Origin: Hahella sp050299855
GTDB taxonomy: Bacteria > Pseudomonadota > Gammaproteobacteria > Pseudomonadales > Oleiphilaceae
Direction: 5' to 3'
Assembly (NCBI GenBank): GCA_050299855.1
Contig: JBNKWQ010000007.1
Coordinates: 310,001-374,000 of the forward strand
Length of the DNA stretch: 64,000 bases
Shown: in pieces, positions 35,801 to 43,421 of the stretch
How the letters are laid out: the number at the start of each line of letters is the position of its first letter
Numbering within the stretch: the first letter of the stretch is position 1
Translations under genes and position numbers: made by a program
The notes under the pieces: model-generated
Database searches by the model: none
Told to the model about the DNA's origin: nothing
The model's input: only the letters and a program-made list of their open reading frames with translations

Positions 35801-36637
35801 CTAAAAGCCTTTCAAGTTCTCCAGCGTTGCCAGCAGTGCCGGTTTCAGGAACGGGCTCCAGGCCAGACCCAGTACCCGGGTGATTTTAGCCAGGCCCTCT
35901 ATTTCCGACAAAGGGATGGCCTTGATAAGGTAGTTATCGAGATCATCGGGGGCAGGGGCAATTGCTGCACCGACACCGGCCTCTACCAGCATAAGCGCCC
36001 ATTCTTCGGTGTCTGTTTGTGCTGTTATGTGTGGTGCCAGCTGGTGACCGCTAATGAATTCTTCCCATAGCTGGGATCTTTCGCAAAAGGTCCTTTCCAC
36101 AATAGCCAGGTGTTTGAGGTCCTGTACATTGACACTGGATTTACCGGCAAGAGGGTGGCCCAGAGGGAGAAGCAGACAATACTCGTCCTCCCATAATGGC
36201 TGAAAGTGGAAATTGTCCGGTACTTCATCTGACCGGATGAGCTTGATTCTGGCGTCGTGGCTGGATTGAGTCAGCTCCAGTTGATGACTCTGGCGCAGGG
36301 ACGACAATTGCTTAAGCAGAATTCTCATCCGCGGCAGGCTGAGTACCACTTCCAGCTGCAGTTTGATCACCGGCAGTGGCGTTTGCTGGCGGAAATAGCG
36401 GACGATTCCATCACTTTCCGCCAGTAATCGCTGCGCCTTAAGATAAAGTTCCCGTCCAGCTGCCGTGGGTGCAACCCCCTTCTTACCGCGCTCAAGCAAT
36501 ATGATACCCAGCTCTTCTTCCAGCTTTCCGATGGCCAGCGAAATTGACGGTTGGGCAACGTAGCAGTGTTCTGCCGCAGCCGTGATACTGCCGGTCTCCA
36601 CAGCAGCGAGGTAATAGCGCAATGAGCGTAGATCCAT
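35801..36637 (-). CDS. LysR-family transcriptional regulator
   Basis: 278 residues. N-terminal HTH (LRYYLAAVETGSITAAAEHC then YVAQPSISLAIGKLEEELG) and an effector domain of the CbbR/CysB fold. It lies 18 bp downstream of the metallo-hydrolase gene on the same strand and is probably co-transcribed with it. An 11-bp palindrome, ttagtgactaa (37653-37663), in the AT-rich region upstream of that gene is a possible binding site. Confidence 0.87.
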   Translation of the reverse strand: MDLRSLRYYLAAVETGSITAAAEHCYVAQPSISLAIGKLEEELGIILLERGKKGVAPTAAGRELYLKAQRLLAESDGIVRYFRQQTPLPVIKLQLEVVLSLPRMRILLKQLSSLRQSHQLELTQSSHDARIKLIRSDEVPDNFHFQPLWEDEYCLLLPLGHPLAGKSSVNVQDLKHLAIVERTFCERSQLWEEFISGHQLAPHITAQTDTEEWALMLVEAGVGAAIAPAPDDLDNYLIKAIPLSEIEGLAKITRVLGLAWSPFLKPALLATLENLKGF

Positions 36638-36655
36638 ATATTCTTATCTCACTGT

Positions 36656-37582
36656 TTAATTTGCCTGGCTCACCAGATCAGCCTCGCTGAAGTCAGGAAA
36701 GTGTGGCAGGGTGGCAGCCACGTGCTCATCGTGGGCCGGCACAATGGTGATCTCCGGGTGGTCTGCCGCCAGTTGATGAACCATTCCAATACGTTTTTTG
36801 GCCAGGTCTTCATCCTGCTCCAGATCCACCACAAGTTTGATCAGATCCGGTCTTGGCTGGTTGGTAGTGACACCCTCCAGCGTCCAGGTAGTGTCACCAA
36901 TAAATAAATAGGGCATACCACTGTAAGTTCGCAGATAAAGACCTACCTGGCCTGTAGTATGTCCAGCCAGATCGACCAGCACCACTGAACCATCGCCAAA
37001 CACATCCAGGCTGTGCTCGAAGCCCAAAAAAGGTACCGAGGTGAGTTTGATCAGCCGCCAGTTAAGTTCCGGTGACGATAACTGTGATTGTAAAAAAGAG
37101 GGTTTTTCACCATGCCGGGCCGCTTCCAGCTCGCCCTGCTGAACCCAGATGGGAATACCGGGGAAATCTACCAGTCCACTGGCGTGATCCCAGTGTAGAT
37201 GAGAAGGAATAATGGCGGTGATTCGTTCCAGAGAATACTGGTGCCGGGATAGCTGATTAACCACCGGATCGGGTTCGGTATACGCAAACAGCTGGCTGGA
37301 TAGCCAGGAATTTTCCGCAAATTGTTGATCGACCTGGGTGCCCAGGCCGGTATCAAACAACAGGGTTCCCTTGGCATGTTCTATCAAGAGTGCTCCATGG
37401 GTCAGGTGTCGCCTGATCCACCAGCTTCCACCCGCCACGACCATAGCCTCCTGGGCACCTTGGGACTGGCTGGTTTCCAGGTAACTGAAACGTACACCAG
37501 TAGTATCTGCCGCAACAGCAACCGGTAGTTGCCAAAACAGTAGTAGGGCAGCTGACCATGCCTTGAAAGGATGTTTTTTCAT
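36656..37582 (-). CDS. Exported metallo-beta-lactamase-fold hydrolase
   Basis: 308 residues. Signal peptide (about 1-25, ending VAVAA) then an MBL fold with zinc motif HLHWDH (128-133), VLVDLAGHTTGQVG with the next His, FIGDTTW with the bridging Asp, and a distal His in VPAHDEH. The pattern resembles quorum-quenching lactonases (AHL lactonase-like) more than true beta-lactamases. Periplasmic. Followed by a LysR gene 18 bp away. Substrate not determined. Confidence 0.82.
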   Translation of the reverse strand: MKKHPFKAWSAALLLFWQLPVAVAADTTGVRFSYLETSQSQGAQEAMVVAGGSWWIRRHLTHGALLIEHAKGTLLFDTGLGTQVDQQFAENSWLSSQLFAYTEPDPVVNQLSRHQYSLERITAIIPSHLHWDHASGLVDFPGIPIWVQQGELEAARHGEKPSFLQSQLSSPELNWRLIKLTSVPFLGFEHSLDVFGDGSVVLVDLAGHTTGQVGLYLRTYSGMPYLFIGDTTWTLEGVTTNQPRPDLIKLVVDLEQDEDLAKKRIGMVHQLAADHPEITIVPAHDEHVAATLPHFPDFSEADLVSQAN

Positions 37583-37652
37583 GGGATTAATTCCATAGGT
37601 TAGGTTGGATGGTCAGGTTAGCGCTGTTCTAATCATAGTTTAAATATAGTAT

Positions 37653-37663
37653 TTAGTGACTAA
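37653..37663. promoter_or_regulatory. Palindrome upstream of the MBL-fold gene
   Basis: ttagtgactaa, perfect around a central G, 71 bp before the gene start in a very AT-rich stretch (37630-37690). A possible LysR site; not proven. Confidence 0.35.
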
Positions 37664-37763
37664 GTAGATAATAAAACTATAGATTAAGGGGTGGGTCACT
37701 ATTGGATGTTATCAGGATAAATCGGCGAACTTAGGTCAGTGCCTGTAGGTCTGTATTCAAATG

Positions 37764-38483
37764 CTATTGCAGATCTATGAGAAGGGCTTCAATACGGCGT
37801 GCATTTGCACCAAGGTCACTTTTCCCCACTCTTGAAGCTGAACGGACATCGACCCGTGTACCTTGCCCTTCTGGGGTGAAGCGCACCGCGATGTCGTCTT
37901 CAAACTTGAACAGACTGCTGGTGGCGACAGCTTCCACTTGCTGGGTATTATCCGGCTCGGAAACCACTTTCCAACCCTGCGCCGTCATATAGGCCCTGAC
38001 TTTGACAGCCAGTTCTGATGGCGTTTGATTAATGACTATGCTGTGAATGCCCGGATAAGCCTCATGCTGCAGTGTGGCAGTTTCAGGTGCATAGTTCGTT
38101 GAGTGGTCGTTGCTGTCACGCAGACTTAGTGCTGCAATGAGTGGCGGAGGCTGCAGCGTATCAGTGCTGATGTCATGAATCATGGGGTAATGGCTGGCCC
38201 CAATGATCTTGACCAGCAACACGGAAAAGGGAACAGGTCCAAGGACAAGGACGAGCCAGCTACTGTACTTCCTGCGCTGTGCGGCTGATTGTCCATTCGT
38301 CAATTGTTTGAGGGATAGTATCGCCGCCAGCAAACCTGCCAGGGCGGCGATCAGAAGCAGAATAAAACCCACCCGGAAGTGTAACCAGGACTCACGGATA
38401 ACCACAATCGAGAGTCCGATGATGACGTAACTCCCGATGGCCATGTAAGCGTGCGTAAGGCTTTTCTCGGTGGGTTTATTCAC
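37764..38483 (-). CDS. DUF1499-domain membrane protein
   Basis: 239 residues. Three membrane helices in the first 100 residues (YMAIGSYVIIGLSIVVI, VGFILLLIAALAGLLAAILS, WLVLVLGPVPFSVLLVKI), then a DUF1499 domain with its markers YPMIHDISTDTLQPP, EAVATSSLFKFEDDIAVRF and RVDVRSASRVGKSDLGANARR. Function of the family is unknown. It follows slyD with a 22-bp gap and may share its transcript. Confidence 0.8.
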   Translation of the reverse strand: MNKPTEKSLTHAYMAIGSYVIIGLSIVVIRESWLHFRVGFILLLIAALAGLLAAILSLKQLTNGQSAAQRRKYSSWLVLVLGPVPFSVLLVKIIGASHYPMIHDISTDTLQPPPLIAALSLRDSNDHSTNYAPETATLQHEAYPGIHSIVINQTPSELAVKVRAYMTAQGWKVVSEPDNTQQVEAVATSSLFKFEDDIAVRFTPEGQGTRVDVRSASRVGKSDLGANARRIEALLIDLQ

Positions 38484-38505
38484 AGGCGGTTGTCACCTGT
38501 CAGGC

Positions 38506-38988
38506 TTAGTGCTGATGACCACCCGCGCCATGAACATGCCCGTGTTCCAGTTCTTCCGAGGTAGCGTCACGAATTTCCATGACTTCAACGTCAAAATGCA
38601 GGGTCTGGCCAGCCAGTGGATGATTGGCATCAATAGTGGCTGTGTCTTCGGAAACGTCCATGACGACAATAACCCGTGGTCCGGATTCCGTTTGTGCATG
38701 AAACTGCATTCCGGCTTCAACTTTTTCCACTCCCTGGAAGGCTTCCAATGGCACTTCCTGGACCAGCTCGGGGGAATGTTCACCGTAGGCTTCAGTGGGT
38801 TCAACAGATACTTTGGTCTTGTCGCCGGTGGAAAGTGGCTTCAGCGCATTTTCCAGACCGGGAATAATGTTCTGTGCGCCTTCCAGATAGTTCAACGGAT
38901 CACCGTCAACGGAACTATCCAGGACGTCGCCCTGATCATTGGTCAATGTGTAATGGATACTGATAACCCGGGCTTGGGAATCGGACAT
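38506..38988 (-). CDS. slyD: FKBP-type peptidyl-prolyl isomerase SlyD
   Basis: 160 residues. FKBP fold interrupted by an insert-in-flap chaperone domain (ISIHYTLTNDQGDVLDSS, NIIPGLENALKPL, AYGEHSPELVQEVP) and a short His-rich tail (EHGHVHGAGGHQH) that binds Ni or other metals. Acts in protein folding and nickel delivery in the cytoplasm. ATG 38988 has AAGG eight bases upstream. The His-rich tail is shorter than in E. coli SlyD. Confidence 0.92.
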   Translation of the reverse strand: MSDSQARVISIHYTLTNDQGDVLDSSVDGDPLNYLEGAQNIIPGLENALKPLSTGDKTKVSVEPTEAYGEHSPELVQEVPLEAFQGVEKVEAGMQFHAQTESGPRVIVVMDVSEDTATIDANHPLAGQTLHFDVEVMEIRDATSEELEHGHVHGAGGHQH

Positions 38989-39312
38989 GGACGTCACCTT
39001 ATGTTATTGGCTTGCGGCCTCGAATCCTGAGGATGGAGAGGCATAAGTGTATTTCCAGAGTAATCGGACCAGGTTCAAAGTGCCGCAAAGCGGGGTTATC
39101 AATGAGGGAACGATTAGTCACAGGGCACCAGTCTAGAGAGGTTGGAGAAGTATCTCAAGCGTAGGCAGGGATGCTGTTGCTTCAAGGCCTCGAACAGGCA
39201 ATAAAAAAGAGGCAGCTGGGGAAGCTGCCTCTGAAATACCCTCGGATATCGAAGGTGGATTGCGCTGTTACCTGATGTCCGGTTAATCGGCCCTGGAAAT
39301 CATGTCAGCAGG
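38989..39312. other. Intergenic region between slyD and dctM
   Basis: 324 bp with no gene seen; the only clear element is the terminator hairpin at 39208-39232. Confidence 0.5.
39208..39232 (-). terminator. Intrinsic terminator of the dctPQM operon
   Basis: Perfect 10-bp stem (agaggcagct/agctgcctct) with a 5-nt loop; on the minus strand it is followed by a T6 run (cttttttattg). It ends the TRAP transporter operon. Confidence 0.85.
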
Positions 39313-40713
39313 CTAGTTATAGCCCTGAAGCTTATCGATCAACTCCGGCAGGAACAGGGAAAATTGCGGTATATAGGTGATCAGGATGAGGAAGCCCAGC
39401 AGAAGCAGCATCCAGGGCAACACAGCTTTAATAACCCAGCCGATGGAGCGATTGGTGATGCCTGCGGTGACAAAAAGATTGAGCCCTACAGGAGGTGTCA
39501 GCATCCCAATTTCCATATTCACCACCATGATGATACCGAGGTGGATCGGATCGATACCCAACTGGGTGGCAATAGGGAATAAAATGGGGGCCATGATCAG
39601 CAGTATCGCGGAAGGTTCCATAAAGTTCCCTGCAGCCAATAGCAACAAGTTAACCACAATCAGGAAGCCCCATGCCGGTAGACCCCAGTGCACGATAGTT
39701 TCCGCGATGGCGTGAGGAATTCGTTCTGTGGTCAGCACATGGGCAAATAGCATGGCGTTGGCGATGATGAACAACAACATCAGGCTGACTTTGGCAGCAT
39801 CCAGCACCACATGGGACACTTCTTTGTTGACGAAGGATTTTGGAATCGCCACCAGCATTTGATGGGTATTGCGAATGCCGGCACTGCCGAAGCTTTCACC
39901 TTCTTTACGCCAGGGGATTCCCTTCATGGGTCCGATGTCACGATAACCGATCACCGCTACCAGGAAGGCATAGACAGCGGCCACAGCAGCGGCTTCTGTA
40001 GGACTGGCTATACCACCATAAATGGAACCCAGTACGATGATGATGAGCATCATGCCGCCCATGGCAATCATGCCGCTTTTGATCAACGGCTTGAAACCGG
40101 GAAAGGGATGTGACGGCAGGTTTTTGATACGTGCGACAATGTAAATTGCCACCATCAGAATACCTCCCATCATGACTCCCGGAATCAGTCCGGCCATGAA
40201 CATTCTGGCGGCTGAGACCTCGGTGGCAGCGGCATAAACCAGCATGACGATGGACGGCGGAATCAGGATGCCCAGAGTCCCTGCATTGGCGATGACGCCG
40301 GCAGCAAAGCTTTGCGGATAACCTGCCCTGACCATACCAGCAATAACAATAGTCCCGATGGCAGCGACAGTTGCTGGTGAAGATCCGGAGACTGCCGCGA
40401 ACAGCATGCAGGCCAATACCGAAGCCATGGCCAGGCCGCCGCGGATATGGCCGACTGCGTTAACGGCAAAGTCAATTAGTCGTCGGGCTACGCCGCCTGT
40501 GGACAGGAAGGCAGAGGACAGAATAAAGAAAGGTATAGCCAGCAAGGTGTAATGGCTGGAAGTAGCCTCAAACAGTTTCAGGGCAATGGATGCCAAGGAG
40601 TCACTGGAGAAAAACATGATAGTGACCACGCTGGAAAGCCCCAAGGCGATGGCGATGGGCATCCCTATCAACATGCAGAGGAGCAGCAGGGTAAAGAGTA
40701 CTGCAGTGGTCAT
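39313..40713 (-). CDS. dctM: TRAP transporter large permease DctM
   Basis: 466 residues, about a dozen membrane helices; the transport channel of a TRAP uptake system. Family segments are LALLCMLIGMPIAIALGLSS-like start, IPFFILSSAFLSTGGVARRL, AAVSGSSPATVAAIGTIV, and GMLTPPVGLNLFV near the end. It overlaps dctQ by 4 bp. Sodium-driven import of C4-dicarboxylates or a related acid is expected. Confidence 0.93.
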   Translation of the reverse strand: MTTAVLFTLLLLCMLIGMPIAIALGLSSVVTIMFFSSDSLASIALKLFEATSSHYTLLAIPFFILSSAFLSTGGVARRLIDFAVNAVGHIRGGLAMASVLACMLFAAVSGSSPATVAAIGTIVIAGMVRAGYPQSFAAGVIANAGTLGILIPPSIVMLVYAAATEVSAARMFMAGLIPGVMMGGILMVAIYIVARIKNLPSHPFPGFKPLIKSGMIAMGGMMLIIIVLGSIYGGIASPTEAAAVAAVYAFLVAVIGYRDIGPMKGIPWRKEGESFGSAGIRNTHQMLVAIPKSFVNKEVSHVVLDAAKVSLMLLFIIANAMLFAHVLTTERIPHAIAETIVHWGLPAWGFLIVVNLLLLAAGNFMEPSAILLIMAPILFPIATQLGIDPIHLGIIMVVNMEIGMLTPPVGLNLFVTAGITNRSIGWVIKAVLPWMLLLLGFLILITYIPQFSLFLPELIDKLQGYN

Positions 40714-41312
40714 GAACGATCTCCTGTGGTGGTATTCTTATTCTCGGGCGTACTGTTCTCAGATGAAGTGTCTACAGGAGAATTTTGTTTGAGTTCGTCA
40801 GCCAGGTGCATGCTTTCCTTGGCTTCATCGACAAATTCGAAGCCCTTGGATTCGCCCCGAATAATGTTCCACAGCAGCTCCAGAAAGCGGATAACCAGTA
40901 ACACAAAGCCGATCAGCAAAATGCTTTGGGCCATCCATTTTTCTACCGGGATATCATTGAGCTCGATACCAATTTTGTGCATCTTGCTGAGGTAGATCCA
41001 ACTACCGTAAATAAATATTCCGCAGTAGGTCAGGCAACAAAGTACGGCAATAAACCCTACCGCTCGGCGTGGCACATCCGGCAGTAGTTTGACGAAGGCA
41101 TCTACGCCTATGTGGGCATTTACCTTGACGCCGTATGAGGCACCAAACAACACCATCCAGGCGCTGAGATAGAGTGTGGCTTCTTCTGCCCAGAGCAGGC
41201 CGGTGTTAAAACCAAAGCGTAATAGCGTCTCAACGAAGACGAGTAACGTCATCGTTACAAGGAGCACGCAGAGGATGGATTCTTCCAGTCGATTGATGAC
41301 ACGACCCAGCAT
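40710..41312 (-). CDS. dctQ: TRAP transporter small permease DctQ
   Basis: 200 residues, four membrane helices (VLLVTMTLLVFVETLLRF, AVGFIAVLCCLTYCGIFIYG and two others) with the family's WAEEATLYLSAWMVLFGASYG motif. The C-terminal tail of about 40 residues is hydrophilic. Middle gene of dctPQM. A hairpin at 41367-41387 separates it from dctP, as expected where the binding protein is made in excess. Confidence 0.9.
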   Translation of the reverse strand: MLGRVINRLEESILCVLLVTMTLLVFVETLLRFGFNTGLLWAEEATLYLSAWMVLFGASYGVKVNAHIGVDAFVKLLPDVPRRAVGFIAVLCCLTYCGIFIYGSWIYLSKMHKIGIELNDIPVEKWMAQSILLIGFVLLVIRFLELLWNIIRGESKGFEFVDEAKESMHLADELKQNSPVDTSSENSTPENKNTTTGDRS

Positions 41313-41366
41313 AGTAAGACCTTTATTCTTGTGGTAGGCGGAACTTATCCAGGTTATTTAAAGATA

Positions 41367-41387
41367 GCAGGGCCTTTGCGGCCCTGC
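41367..41387 (-). terminator. Attenuating hairpin between dctP and dctQ
   Basis: Stem gcagggcc/ggccctgc with a 5-nt loop in the dctP-dctQ gap; no strong T-tract (tatcttt). Likely protects or partly terminates the dctP message. Confidence 0.55.
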
Positions 41388-41430
41388 TTCTCAGATGGCG
41401 ATAGCCAGCGGAGAGCCGGCTTTGCAACGC

Positions 41431-42411
41431 TTATTGATTGGCAGCTTCAGCAGCTTTGATCAGGTCTGGACCAATGTCTTTTTCAAATTCTTTCCAGACT
41501 GGTTTCATGACGCTGACCCAAGCTTTGCGTTGCTCAGGAGTCAGGCTGGTGACGGTACTGCGTTTGGAGTTGATGATCGCCTGTTTGTCGCTCTCACCTT
41601 TTTTGCTGGCAATTTTGTTACCGTGGGCAATAGCCTCATCAAGACTATCCTTTAATACCTTCCGGGTATTGTCATCAAGATCCATCCAGAATTCCTTGGA
41701 AGTGACCACCAGGTAGTCCAGCAGACCATGGTTTGATTCAGTTATATGCTCCTGAACTTCGAAGAATTTTTTCGAATAGATGTTGGACCAGGTGTTTTCC
41801 TGTCCATCAATCGCTTTCGTCTGCAACAGAGTGAATACCTCGGAGAAAGGCTTTTTCACCGGTACGGCTTTTACCGCTTCAAACTGTGCGGCCAGTACAT
41901 CTGAAGTCTGAATGCGGAATTTTTTCCCGGAGATATCAGAGGGATTGGCAATAGGACTGTTGGCAGACAGTTGTTTCATGCCATTGTGCAGATAACCCAG
42001 ACCCACAAGGCCTTTTTTCTCAAGTGAGCCTAATAGCTCTTGACCGGCAGGGCCGTTCTGGAAACGTTCTACCGCTGCCATATCCTTGAACAGGAAGGGC
42101 AGGTCAAAAATCTGTAGCTTTTTGGTGTAGTTATCAAATTTGGACAATGAAGGCGCGGCAAGTTGTACATCTCCCAGAAGCATGGCCTCCAGCACATTGT
42201 CATCGCCGAATAATTGTGAGTTTGGGAACACTTTTACTTCGACTTTGCCCGGCAGGCGGGCTTCAACCAGCTCTTTGAACTTGATAGCCATCTGGCCTTT
42301 GGGTGTGTTTTCCGCCACCACATGAGAAAACTTGATGGTGATAGGAGCCGCCAGCACTGAAAAAGAGAGACAGGTACCCACCGCTGCCATAATGAGATGT
42401 TTAAAACGCAT
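41431..42411 (-). CDS. dctP: TRAP transporter periplasmic binding protein DctP
   Basis: 326 residues: signal peptide (about 1-21, ending SVLAA) and a DctP fold (FSHVVAENTPKGQMAIKFKEL, QLFGDDNVLEAMLLGDVQL, GKKFRIQTSDVLAAQFEAVK, GQENTWSNIYSKKF). The conserved Arg of KFRIQTS usually binds the substrate carboxylate. ATG 42411 has GAGGA eight bases before it. The promoter at 42497-42512 matches sigma-54, which suggests DctD-type control. Confidence 0.92.
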   Translation of the reverse strand: MRFKHLIMAAVGTCLSFSVLAAPITIKFSHVVAENTPKGQMAIKFKELVEARLPGKVEVKVFPNSQLFGDDNVLEAMLLGDVQLAAPSLSKFDNYTKKLQIFDLPFLFKDMAAVERFQNGPAGQELLGSLEKKGLVGLGYLHNGMKQLSANSPIANPSDISGKKFRIQTSDVLAAQFEAVKAVPVKKPFSEVFTLLQTKAIDGQENTWSNIYSKKFFEVQEHITESNHGLLDYLVVTSKEFWMDLDDNTRKVLKDSLDEAIAHGNKIASKKGESDKQAIINSKRSTVTSLTPEQRKAWVSVMKPVWKEFEKDIGPDLIKAAEAANQ

Positions 42412-42496
42412 ATTAGATATCCTCATTTCATTGTTTTTGTAAATGTAGGCTTGGAATCAAAGAAGACGCTGAGACCAAGAGACCTGCAGGTTTTAT

Positions 42497-42512
42497 TGCA
42501 ACCTGTGGGCCA
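42497..42512 (-). promoter_or_regulatory. Sigma-54 promoter of dctPQM
   Basis: On the minus strand: TGGCCCACAGGTTGCA, with GG and GC separated by exactly ten bases and a perfect TTGCA -12 element. It lies 86 bases before dctP, which fits a DctD-activated gene. The -24 half is TGGCCC instead of TGGCAC. Confidence 0.7.
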
Positions 42513-42586
42513 ATTCCATGAGTTATGAATTAGTTAAATAAAAACATATAGTTATAGTATTTTTTGGCTTATTGTTTGAATTTGAG

Positions 42587-42604
42587 TGGGTGGATTTCCA
42601 CCCA
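42587..42604. promoter_or_regulatory. 18-bp perfect palindrome, candidate DctD site
   Basis: tgggtggatttccaccca: 8-bp arms around TT, about 75 bp upstream of the -24 element of the dctP promoter, where an activator of sigma-54 would bind. It also lies 103 bp before the divergent GDSL gene. Confidence 0.5.
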
Positions 42605-42706
42605 TTTGAAGGGTTGAGATCGGCGGATATCCGCACGCTTCAATAGCTCTCGTTTGTTGAGTTAGGCCACGGCAACTAAACTGAATGCTTTATACTCAGC
42701 AGGTTC

Positions 42707-43351
42707 ATGGAAGTGCTTTCTTGTCTCTTTAGATTTCCCATCCGTTATCGAATCATTATCGTCACACGAATTGTCTTACTGTTGGTATTATCCGGATGCA
42801 GTAAGACACCCGAATTAACCCGCGTCCCCCCGCATGGCACCATTCTGGCTTTCGGGGACAGTCTGACGTATGGCACTGGGGTCAAGGCCAATCAAAGTTA
42901 TCCAGCTGTGCTGGAGGAACTCAGTGGGCGTAGGGTAGTACGCAGTGGTGTGCCTGGAGAAACCACTGCTGAAGGTGTGTTGCGTTTGCCCGCTGTGTTG
43001 GACGAGGTGCAACCACTACTGGTGATTCTGGAGTTGGGTGGCAATGATATTTTGCACCGCGGCAACAAACAGGCCGCAAAAGACAATCTGGCCAAAATGG
43101 TTCAACTCATTCGCGACAATGACATTGAGGTTATGTTGGTAGGTGTGCCGGAGTTTGGAATAATTCCGGGTACGGCAGAGTTCTATCTTGAGCTTGAAGA
43201 GGAGCTGATGTTGGCGGCAGAGAATGACATAGTAGCGGCGTTGGAAAGGGATGCTGCCATGAAATCTGATTCTGTGCACTTTAATGCTCAGGGGTATCGG
43301 AAAATGGCAGAGGCCATATATCAACGCCTGCTTGAGCTGGGGGCTTTGTAA
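42707..43351 (+). CDS. GDSL/SGNH lipoprotein esterase (TesA-like)
   Basis: 214 residues. Signal with lipobox LVLSGC (Cys31), then an SGNH hydrolase: nucleophile in AFGDSLTYGTG (Ser52), Gly in SGVPGETT, Asn in GGNDILHRGN, and the Asp-His pair in SDSVHFNAQGYRKMAE. Similar to TesA/arylesterases. A lipid- or ester-cleaving enzyme on the periplasmic side. Divergent from dctP. Confidence 0.85.
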   Translation: MEVLSCLFRFPIRYRIIIVTRIVLLLVLSGCSKTPELTRVPPHGTILAFGDSLTYGTGVKANQSYPAVLEELSGRRVVRSGVPGETTAEGVLRLPAVLDEVQPLLVILELGGNDILHRGNKQAAKDNLAKMVQLIRDNDIEVMLVGVPEFGIIPGTAEFYLELEEELMLAAENDIVAALERDAAMKSDSVHFNAQGYRKMAEAIYQRLLELGAL

Positions 43352-43421
43352 CCGTTATTGCCAGTACTGAATATAAGCAATTCATAGGCAGACATCTGTT
43401 TGATGCCTGCCTGTCAGCAGC

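Noticed and set aside
35791..35811. Hairpin aaggctt/aagcctt at the end of the LysR gene at 35801
   Set aside because: Only seven base pairs, includes the stop codon and has no T-tract; not a credible terminator.
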